Part shown: in pieces, positions 52,865 to 62,272 of the stretch
Numbering within the stretch: the first letter of the stretch is position 1
How the letters are laid out: each line of letters opens with the position of its first letter
Assembly (NCBI GenBank): GCA_036960375.1
Contig: JBALVY010000004.1
Location: 248,001-312,000 of the forward strand
Length of the DNA: 64,000 bases
Reading direction: 5' to 3'
Source: CAWVSB01 sp036960375
GTDB lineage: Bacteria; Pseudomonadota; Gammaproteobacteria; Pseudomonadales; CAWVSB01
Position numbers and translations under genes: made by a program
The notes under the pieces: model-generated
What the model was told of the DNA's origin: nothing
Databases searched by the model: none
What the model saw: the letters and a program-made list of their open reading frames with translations, nothing else

Positions 52865-54322
52865 ATGAAAGAGAATTCGGCGTTAAGCGTAGCCATTATT
52901 GGCGCAGGGCCCGCAGGTATTGCGGCTGGTCATGAGCTGTTGGCTCAGGGCTTTAAAGACTTTACCATTTTTGAGAAGGAATCCGCCGCCGGTGGTACCT
53001 GGCATATGCACAGTTATCCTGGTTTAGCCTGTGATGTGTGGGCGCATGCTTATACTTTTTCTTATGCGCCAAACCCGAACTTTACTGAAAACTTTGTCGG
53101 CTTTGCTGAAATTGCCGCGTATTTACAGCGTTGCGCGACAGAATTCGGATTGGATCCACATATTAAGCTGAATACCCGCATTCTCTCTGCCAAATGGCAG
53201 CCAGAAGGGCACTGGCTTATTCAGACTGATGACGGTAAAGAAAATACATTTGATGTCATTATTAATGCGATGGGCAATCAGCATACGCCCGTCATTCCAC
53301 AGCTTGAGGCGATGGAGAGTTTTACTGGCCACAGTTGGCACAGCACCGAATGGAACCACGACGTCGATCTTAGCGGTAAAAACATTGTTGTAGTTGGTTC
53401 AGCCGCGGCAGCTGTGCAAGTTGTACCTGAGCTTGCCAAGGTGGCGAAGCAATTAACCGTATTACAGCGCTCACCGAACTGGATTTTACCGCGCGGTAAA
53501 AAGCCGTATTCTCAAATGAAAATCCGAGCCTTTAATCGTTGGCCTTGGCTGGTACGGTTGTTACGTTGGGGGCAACGCAAATTGATGGCCATTATGCATA
53601 AAGGCGCCTTGTTGGGCGCCAAGCAGATGGATACCTTTGAAAATATGGGTCGTAAGTACATCAACAAAGCCATTGAAGACCCTGCGCTGCGTGCTGCTTT
53701 GACTCCCAGCAGTCGTTTTGGCTGTAAGCGGCCTTTGGTTGCCGATGATTTTTACCCGGCGCTTAATCAACCTAATGTTGATTTGGTTGCCGAAGGTGCC
53801 AAGGGGCTATACCCCACAGGTATTGTGACCGCCAGTGGTCAGCAAATCGAAGCCGATGTGATTATCTATTGTACTGGTTATCGGGTTATGGACTTCGACC
53901 GAATAGAGGTGGTAGGCAAAGACGAGCGCAATATGGCTGAAGAGCTCGCCGAAGCGCCAGAAGCCTATAAAGGTAGTGCGGTGCCAGGTTATCCCAATTA
54001 CTTTTTTGCGGTGGGACCCAATGCACTGGTGTTATCTGCGCCTTATTTCAATTCGGCAGAGGTCAACGTTGCCTATATAGTCAACCTACTGGCCGAGATG
54101 CGCTCTCAGGGCACCACTTCGATTGAGGTGAAAGCTGATATTTGCCGTGCATATAATGATGACTTACAGCAAAAAATCCCCTTGTTTTCCTGGGGCAGTG
54201 GCGAATGTACAACATACTATGAGACGGCATCAGGCCATCATCCGTTTCTGTTTCCCGGTAATTTCAAGTCTTATGTTACTGAGCGAGAAAACTCCAGCCT
54301 GCAGGATTACCAAACAATTTAA
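52865..54322 (+). CDS. Baeyer-Villiger-type flavin monooxygenase (second)
   Basis: A 485-residue flavoprotein monooxygenase. The FAD motif is IIGAGPAGIA (Gly13, Gly15, Gly18), with AAGGTWHMHSYPG and VWAHAYTFSYAPN after it. The BVMO fingerprint is Phe153, Gly155, His159 and Trp163, and the NADPH loop is VVVGSAAAAV, in which Ala replaces some of the usual glycines. It is a separate branch from the enzyme at 42781. It probably oxidises a ketone or a sulfur or nitrogen centre. The 18-bp palindrome upstream may control it. Confidence 0.88.
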   Translation: MKENSALSVAIIGAGPAGIAAGHELLAQGFKDFTIFEKESAAGGTWHMHSYPGLACDVWAHAYTFSYAPNPNFTENFVGFAEIAAYLQRCATEFGLDPHIKLNTRILSAKWQPEGHWLIQTDDGKENTFDVIINAMGNQHTPVIPQLEAMESFTGHSWHSTEWNHDVDLSGKNIVVVGSAAAAVQVVPELAKVAKQLTVLQRSPNWILPRGKKPYSQMKIRAFNRWPWLVRLLRWGQRKLMAIMHKGALLGAKQMDTFENMGRKYINKAIEDPALRAALTPSSRFGCKRPLVADDFYPALNQPNVDLVAEGAKGLYPTGIVTASGQQIEADVIIYCTGYRVMDFDRIEVVGKDERNMAEELAEAPEAYKGSAVPGYPNYFFAVGPNALVLSAPYFNSAEVNVAYIVNLLAEMRSQGTTSIEVKADICRAYNDDLQQKIPLFSWGSGECTTYYETASGHHPFLFPGNFKSYVTERENSSLQDYQTI

Positions 54323-54379
54323 ACTAAAGCGGCTCTTAATGGTCGTATAGTTATACGGCTATATAAGTGAGTAAGTGTA

Positions 54380-54946
54380 ATGAAGCTTTTTATTGTTTTG
54401 ATAGGCTCCCTGATGTTGAGCTTTGGGGTGCAGGCTGAAAAAATTGAGACCGCGGTATTTGCCGCGGGCTGTTTTTGGTGTGTCGAGGCTGAGTATCAAG
54501 ATCTGGATGGAGTGAAAACCGCGATTTCCGGTTTTACTGGCGGAGCGCTGGAAAACCCCACCTATAAAGGTAACCATCAGGGGCATTATGAGGCGGTAGA
54601 AATCACCTATGATGCCGACATTATCAGCTATCAGCATTTACTCGATGTGTATTGGGTTAACGTCGATCCATTTGATGACAAAGGCCAGTTTTGTGACAAA
54701 GGTGCCAGTTATTTAAGCGCCATATTTGTTGCCAATGACCCGCAGCGTAAGTCGGCCGAAGCCAGCCGACAGAAGGTGGTTGAGCAATTCGATGATCAAA
54801 CAGTCGTTACCCCGATATTAGCCAGCGCTAAATTTTGGCCAGTAGAGGAATACCATCAAGACTACTATCTGAAAAATCCCCTGCGTTACAAATATTACCG
54901 CTTTGGCTGTGGTCGAGATAAACGCCTCAAAGCCATATGGGGATAG
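54380..54946 (+). CDS. msrA: Peptide methionine sulfoxide reductase MsrA
   Basis: A 188-residue MsrA with a probable signal peptide (first 19 residues, ending VQA-EK), so the mature enzyme is likely periplasmic. The active-site motif is GCFWC with Cys31. GHYEAVEITYD and FWPVEEYHQDYY are further MsrA signatures. It reduces methionine-S-sulfoxide in oxidised proteins. No MsrB domain is fused. Its stop codon overlaps the first base pairs of an 18-bp tandem repeat array. Confidence 0.92.
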   Translation: MKLFIVLIGSLMLSFGVQAEKIETAVFAAGCFWCVEAEYQDLDGVKTAISGFTGGALENPTYKGNHQGHYEAVEITYDADIISYQHLLDVYWVNVDPFDDKGQFCDKGASYLSAIFVANDPQRKSAEASRQKVVEQFDDQTVVTPILASAKFWPVEEYHQDYYLKNPLRYKYYRFGCGRDKRLKAIWG

Positions 54947-55057
54947 TTATACAATGAGAGACAGTTATACAATGGGGGACAGTTATACAATGAGGGACGG
55001 AGCATTAATTACACGGAAACATGTGTAATTAATGCTCCGTCCCTCATTGTATAACTG
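54945..55057. repeat. Palindromic repeat copy with tandem 18-bp array
   Basis: Three direct copies of an 18-bp unit AGTTATACAATGRGRGAC (54945-54962, 54963-54980, 54981-54998) run into a palindrome with exact 35-bp arms (54980-55014 and 55023-55057) and an 8-base loop. The arm holds the core GAGGGACGGAGCATTAATT, a diverged form of the window-wide repeat. It begins inside the msrA stop and ends 11 bp before the DUF2970 start. Confidence 0.85.
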
Positions 55058-55067
55058 CCGCGAGATT

Positions 55068-55301
55068 ATGATTAGACTCAACTTTCATGTATTTGAACGG
55101 CCGGATGAAGGGCTGAAACCCTTGGGGTTTTTGCGTACGCTGCTTATTGTGATTTCTACCCATCTGGGGGTGCGTTCGCGCAAAAACCGAGTTGATGATT
55201 TTAATCGGGCCAATGGTTTGCATATTTTTGTGGCGGGGGTGATTTATTTCGCCTGCATTATTTTTGGCTTGATTATGCTGGTGCGATATTTGGCTGGGTA
55301 G
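55068..55301 (+). CDS. DUF2970 small membrane protein
   Basis: A 77-residue protein from the ATG at 55068. LLIVISTHLGVRSRKNRVDDFNRAN is split by a charged segment before the helix VAGVIYFACIIFGLIMLVRY. This is the DUF2970 pattern of an amphipathic start with Arg-x-Arg-Lys and one C-terminal transmembrane helix. Function unknown. It lies just after the palindromic repeat, which occupies the place of its promoter. Confidence 0.75.
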   Translation: MIRLNFHVFERPDEGLKPLGFLRTLLIVISTHLGVRSRKNRVDDFNRANGLHIFVAGVIYFACIIFGLIMLVRYLAG

Positions 55302-55452
55302 GGCGACCGTGCCCTCCGGCTTTCATTCGTAGTTTGTATCGCTCGTAGTTGTGCCAGGCGGTGCTGGGGCCTATTGAGACGTACAGCGTTTATACAGGTG
55401 TCTCTCTTATACTGATTTGCTATTATCTATACTCAAAACATGGAGATTTATC

Positions 55453-56172
55453 ATGAATCGTTTTTTTAGTATTTTGTTGTTAGGCAGTGTGTTTTTGTTG
55501 GGTTGTAGTGAGTCGGCGGTCAGTGATGATGACTACATGCCTACGGTCTCTACCTCGGCTACTGGCGAATTACATGCTATCCCTGATATTGCTGTTATTA
55601 ACGGCAGGGTTCAAGAGCAGGCCAAAGATGCAGGCGATGCCATGGCTGCTGCGCGCAAGCAGCTGGATCAGGTCATCGAGTATGTGAAAACTCAGGGTAT
55701 TGCTGAGGAAGATCTACAGGCAGCGCAAATACTGGTGCAGGCGCAGTGGCATTATCCGCGTAATGAGCCAAGACAATTGACCGGTTACCAGGCCAATGCC
55801 AGTTTTACTATTAAGCTGCGCGATACAGCGGGTTTGTCGCAGATCTACGGTGGTGTCATAAAGGCAGGCGCTAATACCATTGATTCTGTGAGTTTTGAAT
55901 TTAGTAACTACGATGAGCTCGAATTACAGGCCATTGGCTTGGCGGTTGAAAAGGCTCAGCGTAAAGCGGCCGCTGGCCTGGCACCGCTCGGCCAAAAAGT
56001 CGGTAAAGTGGTCAGCATGCAGGTGGATACCCATTGGCAGCCCCAGCCTATGCCTAGAGGTAAGATGATGGCGATGGAAGCCTCATCTGACGCTATGGCG
56101 GCACCTGCGCAAATTAATGTCGGTAATCAGCCTATCAAGGCAACGGTATCGGTGTCATTTATTATTGATTGA
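55453..56172 (+). CDS. SIMPL-domain (DUF541) lipoprotein
   Basis: A 239-residue protein from the ATG at 55453, which has GGAG 8 bp upstream. A lipobox LLGC places the acylated Cys at residue 18. The SIMPL/DUF541 domain follows: VSTSATGELHAIPDIAVI, AARKQLDQVIEYVKTQGI, a YQANASFTIKLRDTAGL segment and QRKAAAGLAPLGQKVGKVVSM. A C-terminal ATVSVSFIID strand closes it. It is probably a periplasmic or outer-membrane-anchored oligomer. Function unknown. Confidence 0.87.
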   Translation: MNRFFSILLLGSVFLLGCSESAVSDDDYMPTVSTSATGELHAIPDIAVINGRVQEQAKDAGDAMAAARKQLDQVIEYVKTQGIAEEDLQAAQILVQAQWHYPRNEPRQLTGYQANASFTIKLRDTAGLSQIYGGVIKAGANTIDSVSFEFSNYDELELQAIGLAVEKAQRKAAAGLAPLGQKVGKVVSMQVDTHWQPQPMPRGKMMAMEASSDAMAAPAQINVGNQPIKATVSVSFIID

Positions 56173-56384
56173 GTGGCTGTAATTGAGCTGGCAGGACGCC
56201 AGATAGCCCCAAATGTTGAAAATTGACTTCGAATTGCGGGGTTCGAGGTCGATATTGGTCCATTTAGGCCAAGCCGTCATAATTAGACCTATTAATTCAT
56301 ATTTAATACTTGGTGTTTTCGCCAATTTGTACTTCAATAGAGGTAGCACTATATAAATTAATAAAACACTAGGGGAAATACAGC

Positions 56385-58931
56385 ATGTCTATGCACTCTA
56401 TGCGCTATCTGAAAAAAACCTTACCTTTAATGATCGCTGCTGCCACGGCGGTTAGCTCGCAGGCTTTTGCCCAAGGCTTAATGCTAGAGGAAGTGGTGGT
56501 TACGGCACAGAAACGTACTGAAAATATTCAAGATGTACCTATTTCTATCACGGCCTACTCAGCCGAAGGGCTGGAAAAGCTAAACGTGCGTAATTTGACC
56601 GATGTTGGCCGCTTTACCCCTGGCGTCGAAATGAACAATGACAACGCGCTGCAGCCTACTTACAGTATTCGTGGTATTCAAACCTCTGACTGGACAATTG
56701 GTTCTGATCCGTCGGTTGCAGTCTATGTTGATGGCGTGTATTCCGCTCGAGCGGCGGGTGCTGAAACTGCGCTGGCTGATGTGGCCCGGGTAGAAATCCT
56801 CAAGGGCCCGCAGGGCACATTGTTTGGTCGTAATGCGACCGGTGGTGCTATTCATATTATTTCTGCTTTACCTGAATTTGAAAATGGCGGTCGTATTAAG
56901 CTGACCGGCGGTAATTATGACCGTCGCGACGCTGAACTAATGGGTAATTTCGCTGCATCTGATACTTTGGCGTTTCGCGCTAATATCACCACCCGTAATC
57001 GTGATGGTTATCTTGAAGACTTGACCGGTGGTAAAGCCTATAACGAAGAAAGTCGCTATGGCGGACGCTTGTCAATGTTATGGCAGCCCAGTGACGCAAC
57101 CAGTGTTGTTCTGCGTGCCGATATGGGCAAGCTTGATCAACAATCAGCGGCTCAGTATACGGCTATTCCTGCTGTATTTGAGAGCGCAAACCTCGACAGT
57201 ACTCACGACGATTTTGGAGATATAACACATGACTCACCCGCGCAGGAATATCGTGATATGTGGGGCGCCTCTATGGAGATCAACCATACCTTGAGTAACG
57301 ATATTACCTTTACCTCGATTACGGGCTACAGAGATTTTGAAACCAAATTGAATGAAGATTTGGATGGCTCTAATAATCTTGAATATGAATTCTTTTCCAA
57401 TAATCCTGAGCAGAGTAAATATATTTCGCAGGAATTTCGTTTTACTGGCTCGACGGATAGTGTTAATTGGACCGCTGGAGCGAGTTACTCGAATGAAGAC
57501 GTTGAGCACATTACCAAGGCGACGTTTAATTACAGCACTCTGGAAAACTTTGCCGTTTATACCGGCATAAAAGATTCCCCGTTAGGAGATATCTATAGCG
57601 AACAGGAATTAGCGGGTTTATTGCCAGGGTTAAGGCAAGCTAATCAGGCAAATGTAAATGCAATGCAGCTGCCGTACTATTGTGAAGGTGGCCCCTATGA
57701 AACTAATTGCGATGGCATAGTAATGGCGTCATTTCTCTATAGTTTTTTGGGTGACCCTACTGGCGATGGTACTTTCCAAGGGATTTTCCCATGGGGCGGC
57801 AACCCTTATGCGGGGCAAGACCCTGGTGATGGCATCAGGTATTTACAAGAGTACTTAGTTAATCCGATAACTAACCATGCACTTTGGCCTGAGCAGGTTG
57901 ATACACAAGGAGACTATACGAGTTGGGCTATATATGGCGATGCGACTTGGGCGGTTAACGAAAAAATGAATTTGACTGGCGGTCTGCGTTATACGCTCGA
58001 TAAAAAAGATTTTGCTATGCAGTCTAACTATCAGAATTATATTCCTACAGCTCCTGGCTTTCCTTTTCCTGTAATACCCTTAGGTCTGGCATTCTTCAAT
58101 AATGGTAACAGCGCCGTCGATACAAATCAGAGTGACGAATGGGATGCTTTGTCAGGTCGTCTCGTACTCGACTACCTGGTAGGTGAAGACACCATGTTAT
58201 ACGGTAGTATTGCTACGGGTTTCAAATCGGGTGGCTTTAATAGCTTGAGTAATGGACCGGGAATCGAGAACTCATTTGATGCGGAAGAAGTTATTAACTA
58301 TGAGATTGGTAGCAAAGGCACTTATTTGGATGGCGCCTTGCAGTTGAATGCGGCATTGTTCTTCTACGACTATACCAACCTTCAGGAACTCTCTTTAATC
58401 GGTCAACCCATTCCGACTTATCAGCTGCGTAATGCGGATGCGGAAGGCAAGGGCCTGGAAGTCGAGTTTAACTGGCGCATCACAGAAGGTTTCAGAATGG
58501 CTGGTAACTACAGCTATTTGGATACCGAGTATACCAAGTACAATATTATTGAAGCGGCGGGTGAAACTGAAGAAGATGACAAAACCGGTCAGCCTCGTGT
58601 TGATACGCCAAAAAACAAAGTTAATCTATTAGCTGAATATGTCATGCCAGTTAGCAACTTTGGTGATGTGTCTTTCCGCATTGACTGGACTTGGGTTGAC
58701 GAGAGACCAGGAGATGATGCTAGTAAGTGGGTCGATTCATACTCTCTGACTAATGCCCGTGTGGATTTTATGTCTGAAAACCAACGCTGGGGCGTGTCTG
58801 GCTGGGTTACCAATCTTGCGGACACAGAGAATATTCAGGGATATGGCGGCAACGGCGAGGCAATTGGTTCACTGACTCAGTGGCGTTTAACACCTAGGAT
58901 GTACGGTATGGATGTAGTCTTTAACTTCTAA
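56385..58931 (+). CDS. TonB-dependent outer-membrane receptor (second)
   Basis: An 848-residue receptor. The signal peptide ends near residue 29 (SQAFA-QG). The TonB-box-like LEEVVVTA is next, then plug segments NIQDVPISIT, IRGIQTSDW, VEILKGPQGTLFGRNATGGAI, and a beta-barrel ending in VVFNF with terminal Phe. The plug is closer to common iron or vitamin-type receptors than the first receptor's is. No operator like TGTGACT is upstream. A terminator follows at 58946. The substrate is unknown. Confidence 0.93.
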   Translation: MSMHSMRYLKKTLPLMIAAATAVSSQAFAQGLMLEEVVVTAQKRTENIQDVPISITAYSAEGLEKLNVRNLTDVGRFTPGVEMNNDNALQPTYSIRGIQTSDWTIGSDPSVAVYVDGVYSARAAGAETALADVARVEILKGPQGTLFGRNATGGAIHIISALPEFENGGRIKLTGGNYDRRDAELMGNFAASDTLAFRANITTRNRDGYLEDLTGGKAYNEESRYGGRLSMLWQPSDATSVVLRADMGKLDQQSAAQYTAIPAVFESANLDSTHDDFGDITHDSPAQEYRDMWGASMEINHTLSNDITFTSITGYRDFETKLNEDLDGSNNLEYEFFSNNPEQSKYISQEFRFTGSTDSVNWTAGASYSNEDVEHITKATFNYSTLENFAVYTGIKDSPLGDIYSEQELAGLLPGLRQANQANVNAMQLPYYCEGGPYETNCDGIVMASFLYSFLGDPTGDGTFQGIFPWGGNPYAGQDPGDGIRYLQEYLVNPITNHALWPEQVDTQGDYTSWAIYGDATWAVNEKMNLTGGLRYTLDKKDFAMQSNYQNYIPTAPGFPFPVIPLGLAFFNNGNSAVDTNQSDEWDALSGRLVLDYLVGEDTMLYGSIATGFKSGGFNSLSNGPGIENSFDAEEVINYEIGSKGTYLDGALQLNAALFFYDYTNLQELSLIGQPIPTYQLRNADAEGKGLEVEFNWRITEGFRMAGNYSYLDTEYTKYNIIEAAGETEEDDKTGQPRVDTPKNKVNLLAEYVMPVSNFGDVSFRIDWTWVDERPGDDASKWVDSYSLTNARVDFMSENQRWGVSGWVTNLADTENIQGYGGNGEAIGSLTQWRLTPRMYGMDVVFNF

Positions 58932-58945
58932 ATACCTAGTAAGCT

Positions 58946-58976
58946 AAAAGGGCAGGCTAATAGCTTGCCCTTTTTT
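58946..58976. terminator. Bidirectional terminator after the second receptor
   Basis: A 13-bp stem (AAAAGGGCAGGCT / AGCTTGCCCTTTT, one G-U pair) with a 3-base loop is followed by more T residues. The A-run on its left side also suits the minus-strand gene that ends at 59015. Confidence 0.85.
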
Positions 58977-59014
58977 AATGCCTCGAAAAAAGTATTTTGA
59001 ATTACATGCAAATC

Positions 59015-59911
59015 TTATTCGCGGGCAGATCCCATCAGCTCAATCAGCCGCGATGGATAGTCGGTAATTATCCCATCAATACCCATGGCCATAAGGGCTT
59101 TCATTTCATCGGTCTCATTGATCGTCCAGGCATAAACCTGAAAGCCATCACTATGCGCCTGTCGTATAAAACGTGGGCTTAATACATCTATTGGCCCTGA
59201 ACTAGGTGGTAGCTGTAATACCTGTGCATTGGGTTTAAAAAAACTGCCCAAACCCATTTTACTGGCAATAACATATATATTGGCCTCACGGCTGGAGGCA
59301 CCTGTCTCAACGTCTGGACAGGTATGTCTAAAGTCTGCGATCACATTATGGTCAAATGAACCGACTGTTACGTGGTCTGCCATATAATAGGTATGCAACA
59401 TTTGGCACAGCTGAGCAGCCATTGACGGCGATGTCGGTTTGATTTCTATCGTCATGGCTTGAGCGGGAAAACGCTCGAACAGGGATTGAAGTGTCGGCAC
59501 CGTAACGCCTTTATTTCGAAACGGGAATTCGCCACTGGGTTCATCTTCAAACCAATTGTAGCCTGCATCCAGTGATTGTATTTCCGCCAGTGTCATATCA
59601 CGAATAAAGCCGCTGCCATTGGTTGTACGGTCTACTGTTTCGTCATGCATTACTACAAGTTGACCATCGGAAGTCAGATGGATATCCAGTTCAAATTCAT
59701 CGACCTGACCCAGCTTCTCAGCTTGTTCAAATGCCAGTAGCGTATTGGATGGCCACTGCCCATAACCACCCTGATGGACCAGGATTCTAGGAGATAAATT
59801 TTCATTGGGCTCAACTGAACAGCCAGTGATAAAAATGGCGAGTAATAGGTAAAGGGGTGTTGAGTAGAAAGCTCTTTTTTTACTAGGTTGATTTGAAAGG
59901 TAAGCCGTCAT
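59015..59911 (-). CDS. Glycerophosphodiester phosphodiesterase lipoprotein
   Basis: A 298-residue protein with a lipoprotein signal (lipobox ITGC, Cys31). The GDPD domain has LVHQGGYGQWPSNTLLAF with His46, where the usual His-Arg-Gly is His-Gln-Gly. EFELDIHLTSDGQLVVMHDE supplies Glu74, Asp76 and His89, and a C-terminal VYAWTINETDEM segment closes it. It hydrolyses glycerophosphodiesters to glycerol-3-phosphate in the periplasm. The start at 59911 is the only one that includes the whole signal peptide. Confidence 0.88.
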   Translation of the reverse strand: MTAYLSNQPSKKRAFYSTPLYLLLAIFITGCSVEPNENLSPRILVHQGGYGQWPSNTLLAFEQAEKLGQVDEFELDIHLTSDGQLVVMHDETVDRTTNGSGFIRDMTLAEIQSLDAGYNWFEDEPSGEFPFRNKGVTVPTLQSLFERFPAQAMTIEIKPTSPSMAAQLCQMLHTYYMADHVTVGSFDHNVIADFRHTCPDVETGASSREANIYVIASKMGLGSFFKPNAQVLQLPPSSGPIDVLSPRFIRQAHSDGFQVYAWTINETDEMKALMAMGIDGIITDYPSRLIELMGSARE

Positions 59912-60203
59912 TGTTATAGCACCACATTATTAGTTTATCCTCAAAGCCTATCATTTTTAGGTCGTCGCAACACGGTTGGTCAGTGTTTGTCGAAGTCTTA
60001 CCGTTCTGATTCATAAATAGCATTTATCTATAAACAGATATTCATAAGAAGCAATCGGTCTTAGTGGTGGCTGGAACTATTTCAAATACGAACTAAATTT
60101 AATCCATTAATAATTTTATGGAATTAGAAGAACCTGCACTAAGAGGTATGAACAGGCATAAGATTTATATGCCTGAAACAAAAAAAGTAAAGGGAGTTCT
60201 GTT

Positions 60204-60986
60204 ATGAAAAAAGTGTCAAAAACTATTGCTCTAATTGCTCTAATTTCTCTAACGCCACTGATGTGGTGTGTGAATAGCTTTGCCGAAGATCCACCGCCAC
60301 CTAACTTTGCTGCAATTGAAGCTCATATCTGTCAATACAATGACGGTATGGGGCCGGCAGATCTGGCCAAGGTAAACAAACAATATAATACCTGGGCGGA
60401 TAAAAACGATAAGACTTCATATACCGCGTGGACGATGACTCCGGATTTTTACAGTGGTGAAGCCCGCGATGTTGTATGGCTTGGCGCCTGGCCAGATGGC
60501 AATGAAATGGGCCAAGGTCTACAGAACTGGCGTGACAAAGGCCGATCAGTGGCAGCTGAGTTTGCCAAGGTGGTTAGTTGCAAGTCTCATCTAAGTGCGG
60601 GTTCGGTCAATATTCGAGCACCGGTAGATACCTGGCCAACACCTTCTGGCTTGGCGATGTTCTCGGATTGTCATGTTGTGGAGGGTAAAACAGTTATGGA
60701 CTCTATGGCGGCTCATCGGGAATGGGCAAAACACTTGGATGCTACCGGGTCTAAAGCCGGAATGTGGGCGTTTTTTCCAGGCTTCGGTTACACCGATAGT
60801 GACACTGATTATATGATAGTGGTAAGCCACCCGGACTATATCTCGATGGGTGCTGACTGGGAAAACTATACCAATGGCCAAGGTTGGGCCAAGGGTATGG
60901 AATTAGCTAAGGGCGTTGTGACTTGTGACAGTCCACGAGTTTACTATAGCGAGCTAGTGAGAAATGGTGGCATGAAGCCGAACTAA
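60204..60986 (+). CDS. Uncharacterised secreted protein with internal duplication
   Basis: A 260-residue protein with a signal peptide of about 27 residues (ending NSFA-ED). Two halves look alike: TAWTMTPDFYSGEARDVVWL then GAWPDGNEMGQGLQNW, and MWAFFPGFGYTDSDTDYMIV then SHPDYISMGADWENY. This suggests a duplicated alpha/beta-barrel-like domain. Four cysteines (in AHICQYNDG, VVSCKSHL, MFSDCHVVEG and VVTCDSPR) could form two disulfides. No known family is recognised. It stands alone with a terminator after it. Confidence 0.72.
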   Translation: MKKVSKTIALIALISLTPLMWCVNSFAEDPPPPNFAAIEAHICQYNDGMGPADLAKVNKQYNTWADKNDKTSYTAWTMTPDFYSGEARDVVWLGAWPDGNEMGQGLQNWRDKGRSVAAEFAKVVSCKSHLSAGSVNIRAPVDTWPTPSGLAMFSDCHVVEGKTVMDSMAAHREWAKHLDATGSKAGMWAFFPGFGYTDSDTDYMIVVSHPDYISMGADWENYTNGQGWAKGMELAKGVVTCDSPRVYYSELVRNGGMKPN

Positions 60987-61008
60987 AACTGAATGCTACG
61001 AGTATTGT

Positions 61009-61046
61009 GTGGCCGGGTCATTTCCCGGCCACTAATGCCGTTTTTT
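61009..61046 (+). terminator. Terminator after the duplicated secreted protein gene
   Basis: A GC-rich 9-bp stem (GTGGCCGGG / CCCGGCCAC) with a 6-base loop is followed after 8 bases by TTTTTT. The gap before the T-run makes it less certain. Confidence 0.6.
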
Positions 61047-62115
61047 AACCGTTTACTCTTTGAACAAAATTGGCGATATTATTGTAGGCCTCTTCGGCCT
61101 CTGGTAAATCACGGCCGAAACCTTGCCATACATGAACCATGCCGTGCCAGGTTTCCAGCTCGGCAGGGCTTCCTTGCGCCCGCGCTTTGTTAACATAACG
61201 TCTGGCATCATCAATCAATATTTCAGATTCGCTGGCCTGTATCAGTAAAGGCGGTAAACCTGATAAGTCTCCGTAAATAGGAGACAGCAGAGGGTTTGCC
61301 GGACGCATACGGTTCTGCAGGGTCAATAACCACATTAACAAGGCTCTGGGCGTGCGGTTAACTATTTTTGCAATAGTGCCGAGTAATGGGTCAACTCGGG
61401 CGTTCTTTTGTATTGCGGAACCCGATAAGCCTGAATCAACAATGGGGGAGAGGGCTATTGCGCCGCTTGCCTGACGAAGCTTATTGTCTCGTGCCCACGC
61501 CAACAGCATTAGCGTTAGATTGCCACCGGCCGAATCGCCAGCGACAAAAAGTTGATCTGTAGGGCCGCTATTTTGTGGGCCGTTTTCCAGTATCCAGCGA
61601 TAGGCCTTCTGACAGTCTTCGATGCAATGTTTACGGGCGTTTTCAGGCATAAGACGGTAGTCGATCAGCAGCGCTGATAAGCCTGTGCGGGTTACGATAT
61701 CTGCCACGATAGCGCGATGGCTTTTGGGGCTGCCCATCATAAAAGCGCCGCCATGCACATACAGCAAGCGTTTGTCGTTTGCTGTCGAGTCCGCTGGTAC
61801 CACCCATTCAGCGTACATACCGTCTATGTCTATTGGGCTAATACTGACGGTGCTTAAGTCTGCCTCATCTCCGAGTCTATCCATGACCTCGCGAGAATGG
61901 CTCAAGCTCTTGCTACCCGAGGCTGCCTGCATCTCCCTACCCAAGATGCGCATGTTTTCGACAACTTGCTGAGCGCCTTCACTGGCTTGTGGGCGCACTG
62001 TATCGTGAACAGGGAAGTCATATGAGCTTAGCTCTGGGCCAGCCAGATAAAAGCGGGCAATGGCCCAGAAGACAAGAATACTGGAAAATAGAAAAAAGAA
62101 GATTGGCCAAAGCAC
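61045..62115 (-). CDS. HSL-family alpha/beta hydrolase (esterase/lipase)
   Basis: A 356-residue protein with an N-terminal membrane anchor (residues 3-22). The hormone-sensitive-lipase motif HGGAFMMGSP begins at His121, and the nucleophile elbow is GDSAGGNL with Ser195. LLIQASESEILIDDARRY holds the catalytic acid, and HGMVHVWQGF supplies the His. It hydrolyses short to medium acyl esters. The gene converges with the secreted-protein gene at 61045. Confidence 0.88.
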   Translation of the reverse strand: MLWPIFFFLFSSILVFWAIARFYLAGPELSSYDFPVHDTVRPQASEGAQQVVENMRILGREMQAASGSKSLSHSREVMDRLGDEADLSTVSISPIDIDGMYAEWVVPADSTANDKRLLYVHGGAFMMGSPKSHRAIVADIVTRTGLSALLIDYRLMPENARKHCIEDCQKAYRWILENGPQNSGPTDQLFVAGDSAGGNLTLMLLAWARDNKLRQASGAIALSPIVDSGLSGSAIQKNARVDPLLGTIAKIVNRTPRALLMWLLTLQNRMRPANPLLSPIYGDLSGLPPLLIQASESEILIDDARRYVNKARAQGSPAELETWHGMVHVWQGFGRDLPEAEEAYNNIANFVQRVNG

Positions 62116-62221
62116 AGTTTTTACCTCGTATTGTATATAGCGGCGTATTCTATCGGAAATACTGCATTTGCATAGCGCTGTCTGTGATTTTGTTATGGAT
62201 GATCAGCCAATGTAGTACGAC

Positions 62222-62254
62222 AAAAAAAAGGGGCAGAGTATTATCTCTGCCCCT
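62222..62254 (-). terminator. Terminator for the RND permease gene
   Basis: Read on the minus strand: stem AGGGGCAGAG / CTCTGCCCCT with a 6-base loop, then eight T residues. It lies 18 bp after the permease stop at 62273. Confidence 0.9.
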
Positions 62255-62272
62255 GGATTTTTAATAACTATT

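Noticed and set aside
713..55057. The palindromic repeats as insertion sequences.
   Set aside because: No transposase gene or target-site duplication was seen in the window, and each copy is only 20-113 bp.
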